DNA of 64,000 nucleotides from NCBI RefSeq assembly GCF_001436115.1, contig NZ_AYZQ01000001.1:682001-746000 (forward strand). The letters are read 5' to 3'. This document shows, one piece after another, positions 1-8,151 of this stretch; position 1 is the first letter of the stretch, and every line of letters starts with the position of its first letter. A program made the translations under genes and the position numbers. The stretch is from Lacticaseibacillus brantae DSM 23927 (GTDB lineage: Bacteria; Bacillota; Bacilli; Lactobacillales; Lactobacillaceae). The notes beneath the pieces are model-generated. The model worked only from the letters and a program-made list of their open reading frames with translations. It searched no databases and had not been told where the DNA came from.

Positions 1-1429
1 ACAGCCATGTCTCTTGGAGCACCATCGCAAAGTGAGACCGCAGATCTTCACGCTTCATGTCGCGCGTATCTGTCCCTTCAAGACGAATCGAGCCACCGCG
101 CACATCGTAGAACCGTTCCAACAAGTTAATAACAGTCGATTTACCAGCACCGGTTGGTCCGACAATAGCAACCATCTGACCAGGCTTAACTTGCAAGTTG
201 TAATCGGTCATCAATAGGTCTTTGTCATAACCAAACTGCACATGTTGCAATTCCAACTTGTTGGGATCGTTTGGGATTGGGTCCAAACCTGATGGTGTGT
301 CTTGCATATCTGGCTCGTCCAAAACGGCGAAAATCCGTTCAGCACTGGCAATGGTTGATTGAATGGTATTAGCCAAGTTGGCCAATTGTGAAATTGGTTG
401 ACTAAATTGTTGCATATATTGCAAGAATGCTTGAATATCCCCTAAAGGAATGGCGCCGTTAGACACCTGAATCCCCCCAATAATAGCAACGAATACATAG
501 CCAATGTTATTCATGAAGGTCATCAGTGGCATGATAATCCCAGAGATGAACTGGGCTTTCCATGCGGAATCATAATAAGCTTTGTTCTGGGTCTCAAAAT
601 CCTTGACCAAGTCAGCTTCACGATTGAAACTCTTGACCACATTTTGACCGGCGTAAGTTTCTTCAACCTGGTTGTTCAATAACCCGAGCGCGGCCTGTTG
701 ACCAGCGAAGAACCGTTGTGATTTTGGTGCCACAATCCCGACAACCACAAGGCTCAACGGAATTGTCACTAAAGCAATCAGGGTTAATTCCCAGCTGATG
801 GTGAACATCATCCACAAAGTCCCCACAAATGTCACTGTACTCGTGACTAATTGCGTCAAACTTTGTTGCAAGGTAGACGCGATATTATCCATATCGTTAA
901 TCGCCCGTGACATGATATCCCCATTGCTGTGGGTATCATAATAATTAATTGGGACAGTGCGCATTTTTTCTTTGAGCGCTTTGCGCAGATCGTAGACGGT
1001 TTGCTGAGAAATCCGCGTCATGATGAACTGTTGCAAGAAACTAAAGACGGCACTGGCCAAATACAAGACCAGAACGAACAGGATAATTTGTTGAATTTTA
1101 TCAAAATTAATCGGTAATTCAGCCACCTTCATGCCGGCTTTTTGTTCAGCCATCCCCTTCATGACACCTTTAAAGATTTCTGTGGTTGCTTCCCCCAGAA
1201 TCTTTGGTGTCTGAATTTGGAATAATGACGACCCGATAGCCAGCAGCAAGACCACAATCACACCAACTAAGCGTGAACGCATGTAGCCCATCAGCCGAAA
1301 TGTCGTGCCCCAGAAATTCTTGGGTTTTTCGACGACGCCGCGGAAACCACCGCCGCCACCGCCACCAGGACGCATCGCAGGCGCTGGAGTTGGGGCTGTA
1401 TTGTTAGAAGTATTCTTTTGATCTGCCAT
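1..1429 (-). CDS. ABC transporter ATP-binding/permease, exporter subunit 2 (partial)
   Basis: Second half of a heterodimeric multidrug-type ABC exporter, fused membrane domain plus nucleotide-binding domain. The first 476 codons are visible and the 3' end runs off the left edge. An N-terminal Pro/Gly-rich extension (a run of seven Gly near residues 22-28) precedes the transmembrane domain; Walker A GPTGAGKST lies near residue 425; signature and Walker B are outside the window. ATG overlaps the stop of the upstream subunit by one base (TAATG), so translation is probably coupled. The partner has a degenerate catalytic Glu, so this subunit should carry the canonical one. Substrate unknown; a drug or lipid is inferred from family. 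Confidence 0.9.
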   Translation of the reverse strand, partial: MADQKNTSNNTAPTPAPAMRPGGGGGGGFRGVVEKPKNFWGTTFRLMGYMRSRLVGVIVVLLLAIGSSLFQIQTPKILGEATTEIFKGVMKGMAEQKAGMKVAELPINFDKIQQIILFVLVLYLASAVFSFLQQFIMTRISQQTVYDLRKALKEKMRTVPINYYDTHSNGDIMSRAINDMDNIASTLQQSLTQLVTSTVTFVGTLWMMFTISWELTLIALVTIPLSLVVVGIVAPKSQRFFAGQQAALGLLNNQVEETYAGQNVVKSFNREADLVKDFETQNKAYYDSAWKAQFISGIIMPLMTFMNNIGYVFVAIIGGIQVSNGAIPLGDIQAFLQYMQQFSQPISQLANLANTIQSTIASAERIFAVLDEPDMQDTPSGLDPIPNDPNKLELQHVQFGYDKDLLMTDYNLQVKPGQMVAIVGPTGAGKSTVINLLERFYDVRGGSIRLEGTDTRDMKREDLRSHFAMVLQETWL

Positions 1430-3159
1430 TATGCGTCCGCTCCTTCCTTCAATTGTGATTGAACGATTTCTTGATAGGTCGCATTTGTCTTCATCAGCTC
1501 ATCGTGTGTGCCTTTGCCAACCATCTTGCCGTCTTCAAGCACAAGAATAGTATCCGCATCAGCAACGGTTGAAACCCGTTGACCCACGATTACAACAATC
1601 CGATTTTTAATCCGATCGTCAGCTTTCAATGCAGCCCGTAAGTTCGCGTCGGTCTTAAAGTCCAGCGCAGAGAATGAATCATCAAAAACATAAACAGAGG
1701 AATCCTTGACCAAAGCACGCGCAATCGCCAACCGCTGTTTTTGACCGCCTGAGAAGTTATCCCCGCCTTGTTCAACGTGGAGATCAAGGCCAGCAGGATC
1801 AGCCGAGATGAAATCTTTGGCCTGGGCAATTTCAAGGGCCTTCCAGAGCTCATCATCTGTGGCTTTCTGGTTCCCATAGAGTAAATTGTCACGGACAGTC
1901 CCGGTGAATAAGTCGGCAGTCTGAGGAACAAAGGCAACCTCATCGCGTAACGCATGCACATCGACGTCCCGAACATCCAATCCGTTCACGGAAACATTCC
2001 CCTTTTCCACATCATAGAACCGTGGAATCAGGTTAACTAAGGTACTCTTACCAGACCCCGTCCCACCAATGATGGCAACGGTTTGTCCGGCGGTCATTGA
2101 GAAGTCAACGCCTGACAGAGCTGGATTTTCAGCATTCTGATATCGGAAGTCAACGTTGTTAAACGCCAAGGCTGGTGTCGTATTGGTAAAAGTTTTTGGG
2201 GAGGCTGGGTCAACAAGTGAAGTCTTCTGGTTCAAGACCTGGCTGATCCGGACAGCGGAAGCTTGGGCCCGTGGAATGAAGACAAAGATCATTGAGAGCA
2301 TCATGAAGCTCATGAGAATTTGCATGGCGTAAGTCATGAAAGCAATCAAGTTACCTGTTTCCAAGTTGCCTGAGGCAATCAGGTGACCGCCCCACCAAGT
2401 AATCCCAACATTCGTCCCACTCATAATTAAAGTCATGATTGGGAACATCAACGCCATGATGGAGTAAACCTTAATGGCATTGTGGGTGTAATCTTGATTG
2501 ACCTTCTCAAAACGGTCTTGTTCAAATTGGTCCTGCCGGAAAGCCCGAATGACCCGAACCCCAGTCAAACCTTCACGAAAGACCAAATTAATATTATCGG
2601 TTTTTTGTTGCATGGCCTTAAACAATGGCACCGCGAAATACATAATCAACCCAATGAATACAGCCAAGATAGGCAAAGCAATTAAGAATACGCCGGTTAA
2701 GGTGTGATTCTTCTGGTAAGCCAGGAAAGCCGCCCCAACGAGCATAATTGGTGCCATGATCATCATCCGCAGAATCATCATCCAGACATTCTGAATCTGC
2801 GTGACATCGTTGGTTGTGCGAGTAATCAAACTTGAAGTCCCGATCTGATCCATTTCATCATTAGAATAGTTAATGACCTTGGAATACACATCGGAGCGCA
2901 AATTTTGACCTAATTTTTGTGACGCTCGAGACGCCAGAAAGACGTTCAGCGCTGCAGCGACCACGCTCAACAGGGTAAAGCCAATCATCTTAATCCCTGT
3001 TTGCCAAATATAATTGATATCCCCTTTGACCACGCCGTTGTTAACAATATCGGCAGTCAAATTAGGTAAGTAAAGATTGCTAATCACTTGGATAATCATG
3101 AAGACAACCGCGCCAATGATGGCCCAAGTGGATATACGGTTCTTTGCCAGTTTAAACAT
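1429..3159 (-). CDS. ABC transporter ATP-binding/permease, exporter subunit 1
   Basis: 576-aa half-transporter: six-helix exporter membrane domain (about residues 15-310), then a nucleotide-binding domain with Walker A GGTGSGKST (about 362-370) and signature FSGGQKQR (about 468). Walker B reads VYVFDDSFSALD: the residue after the Walker B Asp is Asp, not the catalytic Glu. That is the hallmark of the degenerate site in heterodimeric exporters such as LmrCD, BmrCD and TM287/288. Start chosen at ATG 3159, because AGGAGG lies six bases upstream; a longer reading to 3216 lacks this. It overlaps the 3' end of the TetR gene by 8 bases and the next subunit by one, so the three genes form one operon, presumably repressed by the TetR protein. 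Confidence 0.92.
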   Translation of the reverse strand: MFKLAKNRISTWAIIGAVVFMIIQVISNLYLPNLTADIVNNGVVKGDINYIWQTGIKMIGFTLLSVVAAALNVFLASRASQKLGQNLRSDVYSKVINYSNDEMDQIGTSSLITRTTNDVTQIQNVWMMILRMMIMAPIMLVGAAFLAYQKNHTLTGVFLIALPILAVFIGLIMYFAVPLFKAMQQKTDNINLVFREGLTGVRVIRAFRQDQFEQDRFEKVNQDYTHNAIKVYSIMALMFPIMTLIMSGTNVGITWWGGHLIASGNLETGNLIAFMTYAMQILMSFMMLSMIFVFIPRAQASAVRISQVLNQKTSLVDPASPKTFTNTTPALAFNNVDFRYQNAENPALSGVDFSMTAGQTVAIIGGTGSGKSTLVNLIPRFYDVEKGNVSVNGLDVRDVDVHALRDEVAFVPQTADLFTGTVRDNLLYGNQKATDDELWKALEIAQAKDFISADPAGLDLHVEQGGDNFSGGQKQRLAIARALVKDSSVYVFDDSFSALDFKTDANLRAALKADDRIKNRIVVIVGQRVSTVADADTILVLEDGKMVGKGTHDELMKTNATYQEIVQSQLKEGADA

Positions 3160-3811
3160 GTTTGCCTCCTTCTTTTGTTGCCACTCCGTATTGGAACCAG
3201 TTGAGCTGTTGTTCAAGCCGAGACTTGAGTTCAGTCACGGCGATGTGTTCACCATGCGCTTGGTGAGCCAGAAAATGGCCGACAGTTTGGGCGTAAATGC
3301 CAACGGTTTGACCCAGCAGCATTTTAAAATCAGCCAAATTCTTCACCCGCAGTGACGCTAAATTCATATGCTCATACAGGTAGGTCAGTTGCTCGGAGCG
3401 GGAGTCTGGCTCATGATCCGGCACTGGGCCAGGCGCCAAGCGCGAAACGCCATGGTAACTCATATGCAAGAACATTTGTCGGTACAAGTCAGCATTGGGC
3501 CCAGAGACCATGTCATCAATCAATGCGTTAAAGTTTGCTGCCATCGTTTTGAAGTAATCTCCGTCATTCGCCGTCAGAAGCTGCTTCAAGCGGTCATCCT
3601 CAGCTTTGCGCTGGGTACTAATTAGGTAGAAGTATAAATCCTCTTTGTCTTCAAAATACTGATAGAAACTACCGCGAGGAATCTCGGCCCGGCGGATAAT
3701 ATTGCTGATTGGGACATCAGCAAACGGCTGTTTTGAAAACTCAATTCGGGCGGCTTCCAGCAGTCGATTCTGCTTCTCAATCGGTAAATTAAAAAATGTG
3801 CTTTTAGGCAT
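3152..3811 (-). CDS. TetR/AcrR family transcriptional regulator of the ABC exporter
   Basis: 219-aa TetR-type protein: N-terminal helix-turn-helix about residues 25-50 (ADVPISNIIRRAEIPRGSFYQYF) and a helical ligand-binding C-terminal half. Start at ATG 3811, preceded by GGGAGGG five bases upstream; a further in-frame extension would run through the operator. The first gene of an operon with the two exporter subunits. Two tandem palindromes overlap its promoter, so autorepression relieved by a transported compound is the likely logic (inference from family). Confidence 0.9.
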   Translation of the reverse strand: MPKSTFFNLPIEKQNRLLEAARIEFSKQPFADVPISNIIRRAEIPRGSFYQYFEDKEDLYFYLISTQRKAEDDRLKQLLTANDGDYFKTMAANFNALIDDMVSGPNADLYRQMFLHMSYHGVSRLAPGPVPDHEPDSRSEQLTYLYEHMNLASLRVKNLADFKMLLGQTVGIYAQTVGHFLAHQAHGEHIAVTELKSRLEQQLNWFQYGVATKEGGKHV

Positions 3812-3832
3812 TTCAACCCTCCCTTCCGTTAA

Positions 3833-3889
3833 ATGACAATCTGTCATGTGACAAGTTGTCATTATAGAATCAACACGCTCAAATAGCAA
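3833..3889 (-). promoter_or_regulatory. Promoter and tandem palindromic operator of the TetR-ABC operon
   Basis: Minus-strand promoter TTGCTA (3884-3889), 17-base spacer, TATAAT (3861-3866). From 3833 to 3862 lie two adjacent 13-bp palindromes of the form TGACA-N3-TGTCA (TGACAATCTGTCA and TGACAAGTTGTCA), which together also make a larger dyad. They overlap the -10 box and the start of transcription, as expected of a TetR operator. Confidence 0.75.
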
Positions 3890-3935
3890 CAAAAAAATTT
3901 ATCTATTTATAAATCATGATACTGCAAACACAACA

Positions 3936-3965
3936 AAACCGGCACGCAGATGCTCATGCCGGTTT
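3936..3965 (-). terminator. Rho-independent terminator after the histidine phosphatase gene
   Basis: Inverted repeat AAACCGGCA/TGCCGGTTT followed on the minus strand by a T-rich tract (TTTTGTTGTGTTT). It begins 13 bases past the stop of the phosphatase gene. Confidence 0.75.
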
Positions 3966-3978
3966 CCATTGTGTTCAC

Positions 3979-4644
3979 TTATTCACTCAGTGCATTCAAA
4001 TCCCGTTCACGCGTGAGATTGACACCGAGCAGATGCCACTCACCGTCGTAATCAACTCGGGTCACGCTAGTATTTTTTAAAAGATTCAGCGGCAGCGCCT
4101 TAGGATCTAATAGATACACCAGCATGCTCAAGACGACACCATGAGCCACAACTAACACATTCGCGTCACTTGGACTTTGGGCGATCACTTGTTCAAACGC
4201 AGCCTCGACCCGGGCTTTAAGCTCTGGAAAAGTCTCAGCCTGGCCTGTCGGATCCATGCGATGAAAATTTCGGATTAGCTTCGGAAAGCGATCTTCACCA
4301 TGCCATAACTGGGTCATCGTTAAGAAACCGGCTTTGGCCACGGATTGGCGCATCAGTGCCGAACCCGAGGTCCCCTCGAGTCCGCCAAAGTAGTACTCAC
4401 GCAGCCCTGTCAACTGTGAAATCGGCAGAATTTGTGGAGCGAGAATGCGCTGCGCTGTTTCAACTGCGCGCCGACGATCCGAACTGAAGGCAGCTGAGAA
4501 GGTCACAGGCCGTAATAACGCGCTGACTCGATCGGCCGCGGCTTCCCCTTTCGGCGTCAATGGTGCATCAGTAATTCCCTGCAACAAGCCGGCCTTATTC
4601 ATGGGTGTTTCGCCATGCCGGACAAGATAGAATCGAATAGTCAT
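3979..4644 (-). CDS. Histidine phosphatase family protein (phosphoglycerate mutase-like)
   Basis: 221-aa protein with the catalytic RHG motif near the N terminus (VRHGETPMNKAGLLQG) and a second catalytic His in VVAHGVVLSML. Family members are cofactor-independent-of-metal phosphatases or mutases acting through a phosphohistidine; the substrate cannot be read from sequence. Two consecutive ATG codons follow GGAGGG; I chose the second (spacing 7), the first being at 4647. Single-gene unit with its own terminator. Confidence 0.88.
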   Translation of the reverse strand: MTIRFYLVRHGETPMNKAGLLQGITDAPLTPKGEAAADRVSALLRPVTFSAAFSSDRRRAVETAQRILAPQILPISQLTGLREYYFGGLEGTSGSALMRQSVAKAGFLTMTQLWHGEDRFPKLIRNFHRMDPTGQAETFPELKARVEAAFEQVIAQSPSDANVLVVAHGVVLSMLVYLLDPKALPLNLLKNTSVTRVDYDGEWHLLGVNLTRERDLNALSE

Positions 4645-4752
4645 CATTTTCCCTCCGGTCAATTAGTTTTTGCTACAATTCCATGCTATCATAATCAGGA
4701 ATAGTCCGCAGACTTGGACAGGTCATTACTGCAACAATGAAAGGACCGACTC

Positions 4753-5079
4753 ATGACAGAATTAACTGTAATCTTGCTTAACTACCTCCAGCAACATCCA
4801 GAAGCCTATCAAGTAAATCAAAACGATTATCAAAATGTCATTACCTTTGTGGTCTCAGATACGCTGATTATGCCGAGCCAAAGTGTCATGTTTCCTGACG
4901 ACCGTCTCAGTGTCGTACGCATGGCAGCGTGGTTTGTCCCAGACAATCCTGATCTCATTGCTTGGCTCGCTGAGCTCATCAATCCAGATGAGCCTCTAGC
5001 CACACCTGACGAAGTGTGGCTGACCAGCAGTCACCTGACTCAACAGGGCAAACTTCTTATCGAGGTTTCTTTTGAATAA
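4753..5079 (+). CDS. Hypothetical protein, 108 aa
   Basis: Acidic cytoplasmic protein without a family I recognise; no membrane segment or signal peptide. ATG follows GAAAGGA at good spacing. Its stop codon overlaps the TTG start of the following small membrane protein, so the two are probably translated together. Confidence 0.75.
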   Translation: MTELTVILLNYLQQHPEAYQVNQNDYQNVITFVVSDTLIMPSQSVMFPDDRLSVVRMAAWFVPDNPDLIAWLAELINPDEPLATPDEVWLTSSHLTQQGKLLIEVSFE

Positions 5080-5248
5080 ACTTCGGCAGGAGTTGCTTGT
5101 CCGCGCGTTCAAGGCCGTTATCTTTGCCGGCTTGCTCATGCTAGGCCGATTGAGCTTTGGCATTGCTTGGTTTGCCTTCTTGGCCTTAGCGAGCCTTGCG
5201 TATGCGCTCATCATTGTCATCTATGCTTTCTGGATCTGGCGCCACTAA
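5072..5248 (+). CDS. Small membrane protein, 58 aa, TTG start
   Basis: Open frame beginning with TTG inside the last codons of the preceding gene (overlap of 8 bases) and ending just before a strong terminator. GAGG lies about six bases upstream of the TTG. The product (MNKLRQELLVRAFKAV...) has a short basic amphipathic N terminus and two hydrophobic stretches (about residues 15-35 and 38-55), ending IWRH. No family recognised. The coupled start, codon pattern and following terminator support a real gene. Confidence 0.6.
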   Translation: MNKLRQELLVRAFKAVIFAGLLMLGRLSFGIAWFAFLALASLAYALIIVIYAFWIWRH

Positions 5249-5250
5249 AA

Positions 5251-5276
5251 AATACCCTGACAAATGTCAGGGTATT
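5251..5276. terminator. Bidirectional terminator between convergent genes
   Basis: Perfect 12-bp stem AATACCCTGACA/TGTCAGGGTATT with a 2-base loop, with T-runs on both strands. It serves the plus-strand pair at 4753-5248 and the minus-strand dipeptidase gene. Confidence 0.85.
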
Positions 5277-5283
5277 TTTGGGT

Positions 5284-6714
5284 TTAGAGATTCTTATCCA
5301 TGTTAAAGGTCAGGTGTGATAACTGCAGGCCTTGCATAATCATTTGATTAATTTGGTCCTTAGTTGCTGACTTCGTGTGATCAACAATCTTGTAATTAGC
5401 TTCAGTCAGGAACTTGGTCAAAGCTTTACCCGTCAAACCTTCTGCCCCTTCATCGGTATCATGAATATGAGCACGGTAAACGCGATTCAACTCGGTTAAG
5501 TAATCCCGATTTTGTTGGATGAATTTGCTGTAATGACTTTCTACTAAGACACCTAATGTCCGGTGCAGCCAGTAGGCAGAATCAGCGTCAACATCCATTT
5601 CTAGCGGTGTTTCAGAATAACTAGGGTCGGTATCAGTCGCATTCGTATAGAATGGCACGTACGGGCTAAATTCAGGAATTCCCAAGGTTAACCACATCAC
5701 TGCTGATAAGCCTTCGTCCACTTGGTTCCGTAATTGCAAAATGTGCGAATTTTGTGTGCGGTTCAAGCCAATTGGCCGGTAACGCAATCGGTCAGCATCG
5801 GAACCATGACCCAATGGATCAAAGCGGGTTTCATTATAGTGACTACCCAAGATGAATTCGATGTCTTCAGGGGTAATCAAATGGTCAGTGTGCATAATGA
5901 ACGGTAATTCGGCTGATTCGGGTTCTTCAGGCACTTCTGGATTCAAAATATGGTGCGCATACCAAACCCGAGGTGTGTTGTAGTGACGATCCTTTTCATT
6001 CATCGTGCCAAAGATATGCCGGAAGTTCCAGCCTTCTTTGTCAGGATTCAAATGATGCATGTCGACGAATTCCCGAATGCCTTCGCTCCAAGCAAAATTG
6101 TCGGTATCTGAGAAATCGACCTGTTGAATGGCCACTTGGTTCGCTGCTACCGCGTAGGCATCGTCAGGGATACGTTGCGCAACCCAGTGATGGCCAGTGA
6201 CGATTTCCATGTACCAAACATTGTCCTTATCGGAGAACAACACTGAGTTACCAGCAGGTGAACCATATTGCTTGATTAATTGGCCCAAGTATTCGACCCC
6301 ATGGCGAGCTGATTCAATAAATGGCAGCACCATGTTAACAATCAAATCTTCATCCAAACCATCAACAACCAATGGATCCAAAGCTAATGTCCGTTCGTTC
6401 CCATAAGTACTCTCAGTTGCGGACATCGCGACATTCTTCTCGTTAATCCCACTTTCTTCGTAATCACCGTAGTGGGCATTATCAACGTTTGGCACCGCGT
6501 TATACCGGTAGCCATTTTCTGGCAACGTTGCCGTGAAACCATTAAGTGGGGAAGTAACGGTTAAGTCTTTTTCACCCTTCCATGCGGGATGCATATAGAA
6601 GCGTTGTGGCATCAGTGGTAAAAAGGTATCGTCGTTACGGGCAATCATTGTTGACCCGTCAATGCTGGCCTTCTGACCAACCAGGACGGAGGTGCAAGCA
6701 GATTCAATTGTCAT
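5284..6714 (-). CDS. pepD: C69 family dipeptidase
   Basis: 476-aa cytoplasmic dipeptidase like lactobacillar PepD. Family C69 enzymes are N-terminal-nucleophile hydrolases; the conserved Cys is at position 7 (MTIESACTSVLVGQKASIDG) followed by the family motif GSTMIARNDD. Hydrolyses a broad range of dipeptides in the last steps of peptide use. GAGGG lies six bases before the ATG. Monocistronic. Confidence 0.93.
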   Translation of the reverse strand: MTIESACTSVLVGQKASIDGSTMIARNDDTFLPLMPQRFYMHPAWKGEKDLTVTSPLNGFTATLPENGYRYNAVPNVDNAHYGDYEESGINEKNVAMSATESTYGNERTLALDPLVVDGLDEDLIVNMVLPFIESARHGVEYLGQLIKQYGSPAGNSVLFSDKDNVWYMEIVTGHHWVAQRIPDDAYAVAANQVAIQQVDFSDTDNFAWSEGIREFVDMHHLNPDKEGWNFRHIFGTMNEKDRHYNTPRVWYAHHILNPEVPEEPESAELPFIMHTDHLITPEDIEFILGSHYNETRFDPLGHGSDADRLRYRPIGLNRTQNSHILQLRNQVDEGLSAVMWLTLGIPEFSPYVPFYTNATDTDPSYSETPLEMDVDADSAYWLHRTLGVLVESHYSKFIQQNRDYLTELNRVYRAHIHDTDEGAEGLTGKALTKFLTEANYKIVDHTKSATKDQINQMIMQGLQLSHLTFNMDKNL

Positions 6715-6843
6715 TGTTAACCCTCTTTCTGAATTTGTTACTACCAGTGTACGCCTTTACCAAATCTTTTGCATTGTGAAAATTTATGTAAAGGCGTTGA
6801 CATTGGTCGCCGAATTGAATATCATAATATCTGTTCTTGTTAT

Positions 6844-6914
6844 TGGGTAGTAGCGAAGTGGTAACGCAGTGGACTCTGAATCCATAATCGATGGTTCGAT
6901 CCCATCCTACCCAA
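6844..6914 (+). tRNA. tRNA-Gln (anticodon CUG)
   Basis: Complete cloverleaf: acceptor TGGGTAG/CTACCCA, D stem GCG/CGC, anticodon stem GTGGA/TCCAT with loop CTCTGAA (anticodon CTG), T arm GATGG-TTCGATC-CCATC. CCA is not encoded. This reads CAG codons. Confidence 0.92.
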
Positions 6915-6930
6915 TCTAGACTAAGCAGTG

Positions 6931-6965
6931 AGCTGGACTTGAGACAATTTGTCTCAGGTTCAGCT
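6931..6965 (+). terminator. Terminator after tRNA-Gln
   Basis: Long stem AGCTGGACTTGAGACA with its near-complement, followed by seven T. Directly downstream of the tRNA. Confidence 0.85.
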
Positions 6966-7117
6966 TTTTTTGACGTTCGGCACTTCATTTTGACGGTTTG
7001 TTCCTCGCAGTTCTATCACTGCTCATCCAACTCGGACTAAGAAAATTATCCCAATAGCAGAGCAGGACGCAATTGCTGCTGGCTTCACTGAAAGCCTAAA
7101 ACACGAATAACTGCAAA

Positions 7118-7157
7118 AATAGGACCACTGACAACACAATTTGTCAGTGGCCCTATT
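7118..7157 (-). terminator. Terminator after the LysR gene
   Basis: Inverted repeat CCACTGACA/TGTCAGTGG, extended by ATAGG/CCTAT, with a minus-strand T-run. The stretch 6966-7117 between the two terminators holds no gene I can support. Confidence 0.8.
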
Positions 7158-7181
7158 TCATCTTAATCAAAGCGAACACAA

Positions 7182-8075
7182 CTATTCTTGTTGAAACTGT
7201 GCAAACAAACGGCGTACTTGCGGATTTGAATTGTCAGTTGTCATCGCGCAAACAATATCTTGATCGTTATCCGTACTCATTAAATCCACGATTTTAATTT
7301 GATAGCGCGACTCAAGCGTGCCATCATTCATTCCGGAATACAAGAAAGCTATCCCTTTGCCTAGGGCAGCCATGGTCAGACCTTCATCCAAGTTTTTGAC
7401 ATAGGTGTTGGCTTTGAGGTTAAAACCATTTTTGAGGGCCTGGCTGACAACATAATCAACGATGACGGGCGATTGCTGCCGTTCAAGCAGGATAAAGGTT
7501 TCATTCCGCAATTCGTTAAAAGAAACTTCATTGCTCTGCCCCAACTTGTGCCCAATTGGCATGGCTAATTGGAGATGATTGGCCAAAAAATTGGTTTGCA
7601 CGATATTGTTCAGTGGGGCCAAATAGGTTGCCAAATTAAAAATTAGGTCAAACTCACCACTTTCAAGACCGGCAACAAGATCAGCAGGCGCAACTTGGGT
7701 CAATAAATACTGGACCTTTGGATAGTGCCGCTTGAAATCATTCAAACCTTGATACATCTTTGACAAATTGAAACCTGGTAAATAACCAATTTTAATAATC
7801 CCAGCCGATTCAACTTCACCGCTGTTGTCAAATAAATGTTCCAGTCGATCCATCTGGTCCAGAACAATTGTCGCTTCAGTTAGGAATTTCGTCCCCGCAC
7901 TGGTCAATTCTAAATTATGCGGTTGCCGGTTGAAAAGCCTCACCCCGACTTCGGCCTCCAATTCTCCAATGTGCCGGCTCAATGTTGGTTGCGAAAGATA
8001 AAGTTTGGCCGCGGCTTTGGTGAAACTCTTCTCAGTGGCGACAGCCACAAAATATTCTAATGTTGAAAATTTCAA
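7182..8075 (-). CDS. LysR family transcriptional regulator
   Basis: 297 aa; N-terminal winged helix-turn-helix (residues 1-60: SFTKAAAKLYLSQPTLSRHIGELE) and a periplasmic-binding-protein-like effector domain. Starts at TTG, with GGAGG seven bases upstream; no ATG is positioned better. It lies 76 bases downstream of the CocE-type hydrolase gene on the same strand with a hairpin between them. A 17-bp palindrome upstream of the hydrolase promoter is a plausible binding site, so it may control that gene. Confidence 0.9.
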   Translation of the reverse strand: MKFSTLEYFVAVATEKSFTKAAAKLYLSQPTLSRHIGELEAEVGVRLFNRQPHNLELTSAGTKFLTEATIVLDQMDRLEHLFDNSGEVESAGIIKIGYLPGFNLSKMYQGLNDFKRHYPKVQYLLTQVAPADLVAGLESGEFDLIFNLATYLAPLNNIVQTNFLANHLQLAMPIGHKLGQSNEVSFNELRNETFILLERQQSPVIVDYVVSQALKNGFNLKANTYVKNLDEGLTMAALGKGIAFLYSGMNDGTLESRYQIKIVDLMSTDNDQDIVCAMTTDNSNPQVRRLFAQFQQE

Positions 8076-8093
8076 CCTGATTCCTCCAATAAA

Positions 8094-8137
8094 AAATGCC
8101 CGCAGTGGCTTTATTCAAAGCTACCGCAAGCATCTTT
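8094..8137 (-). terminator. Imperfect terminator/attenuator between hydrolase and LysR genes
   Basis: Minus-strand hairpin with outer stem GATGC/GCAT(T) and inner stem GCGGTAGC/GCCACTGC, followed by TTTTTT. It could limit read-through into the LysR gene. Confidence 0.55.
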
Positions 8138-8151
8138 TATGTGCAAGGAAA

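Noticed and set aside
6994-7110. 38-codon open stretch (ending FTESLKHE, stop) between two terminators
   Set aside because: No start codon or ribosome site and no recognisable relative. It could be a gene remnant, but an open stretch this short is expected by chance.
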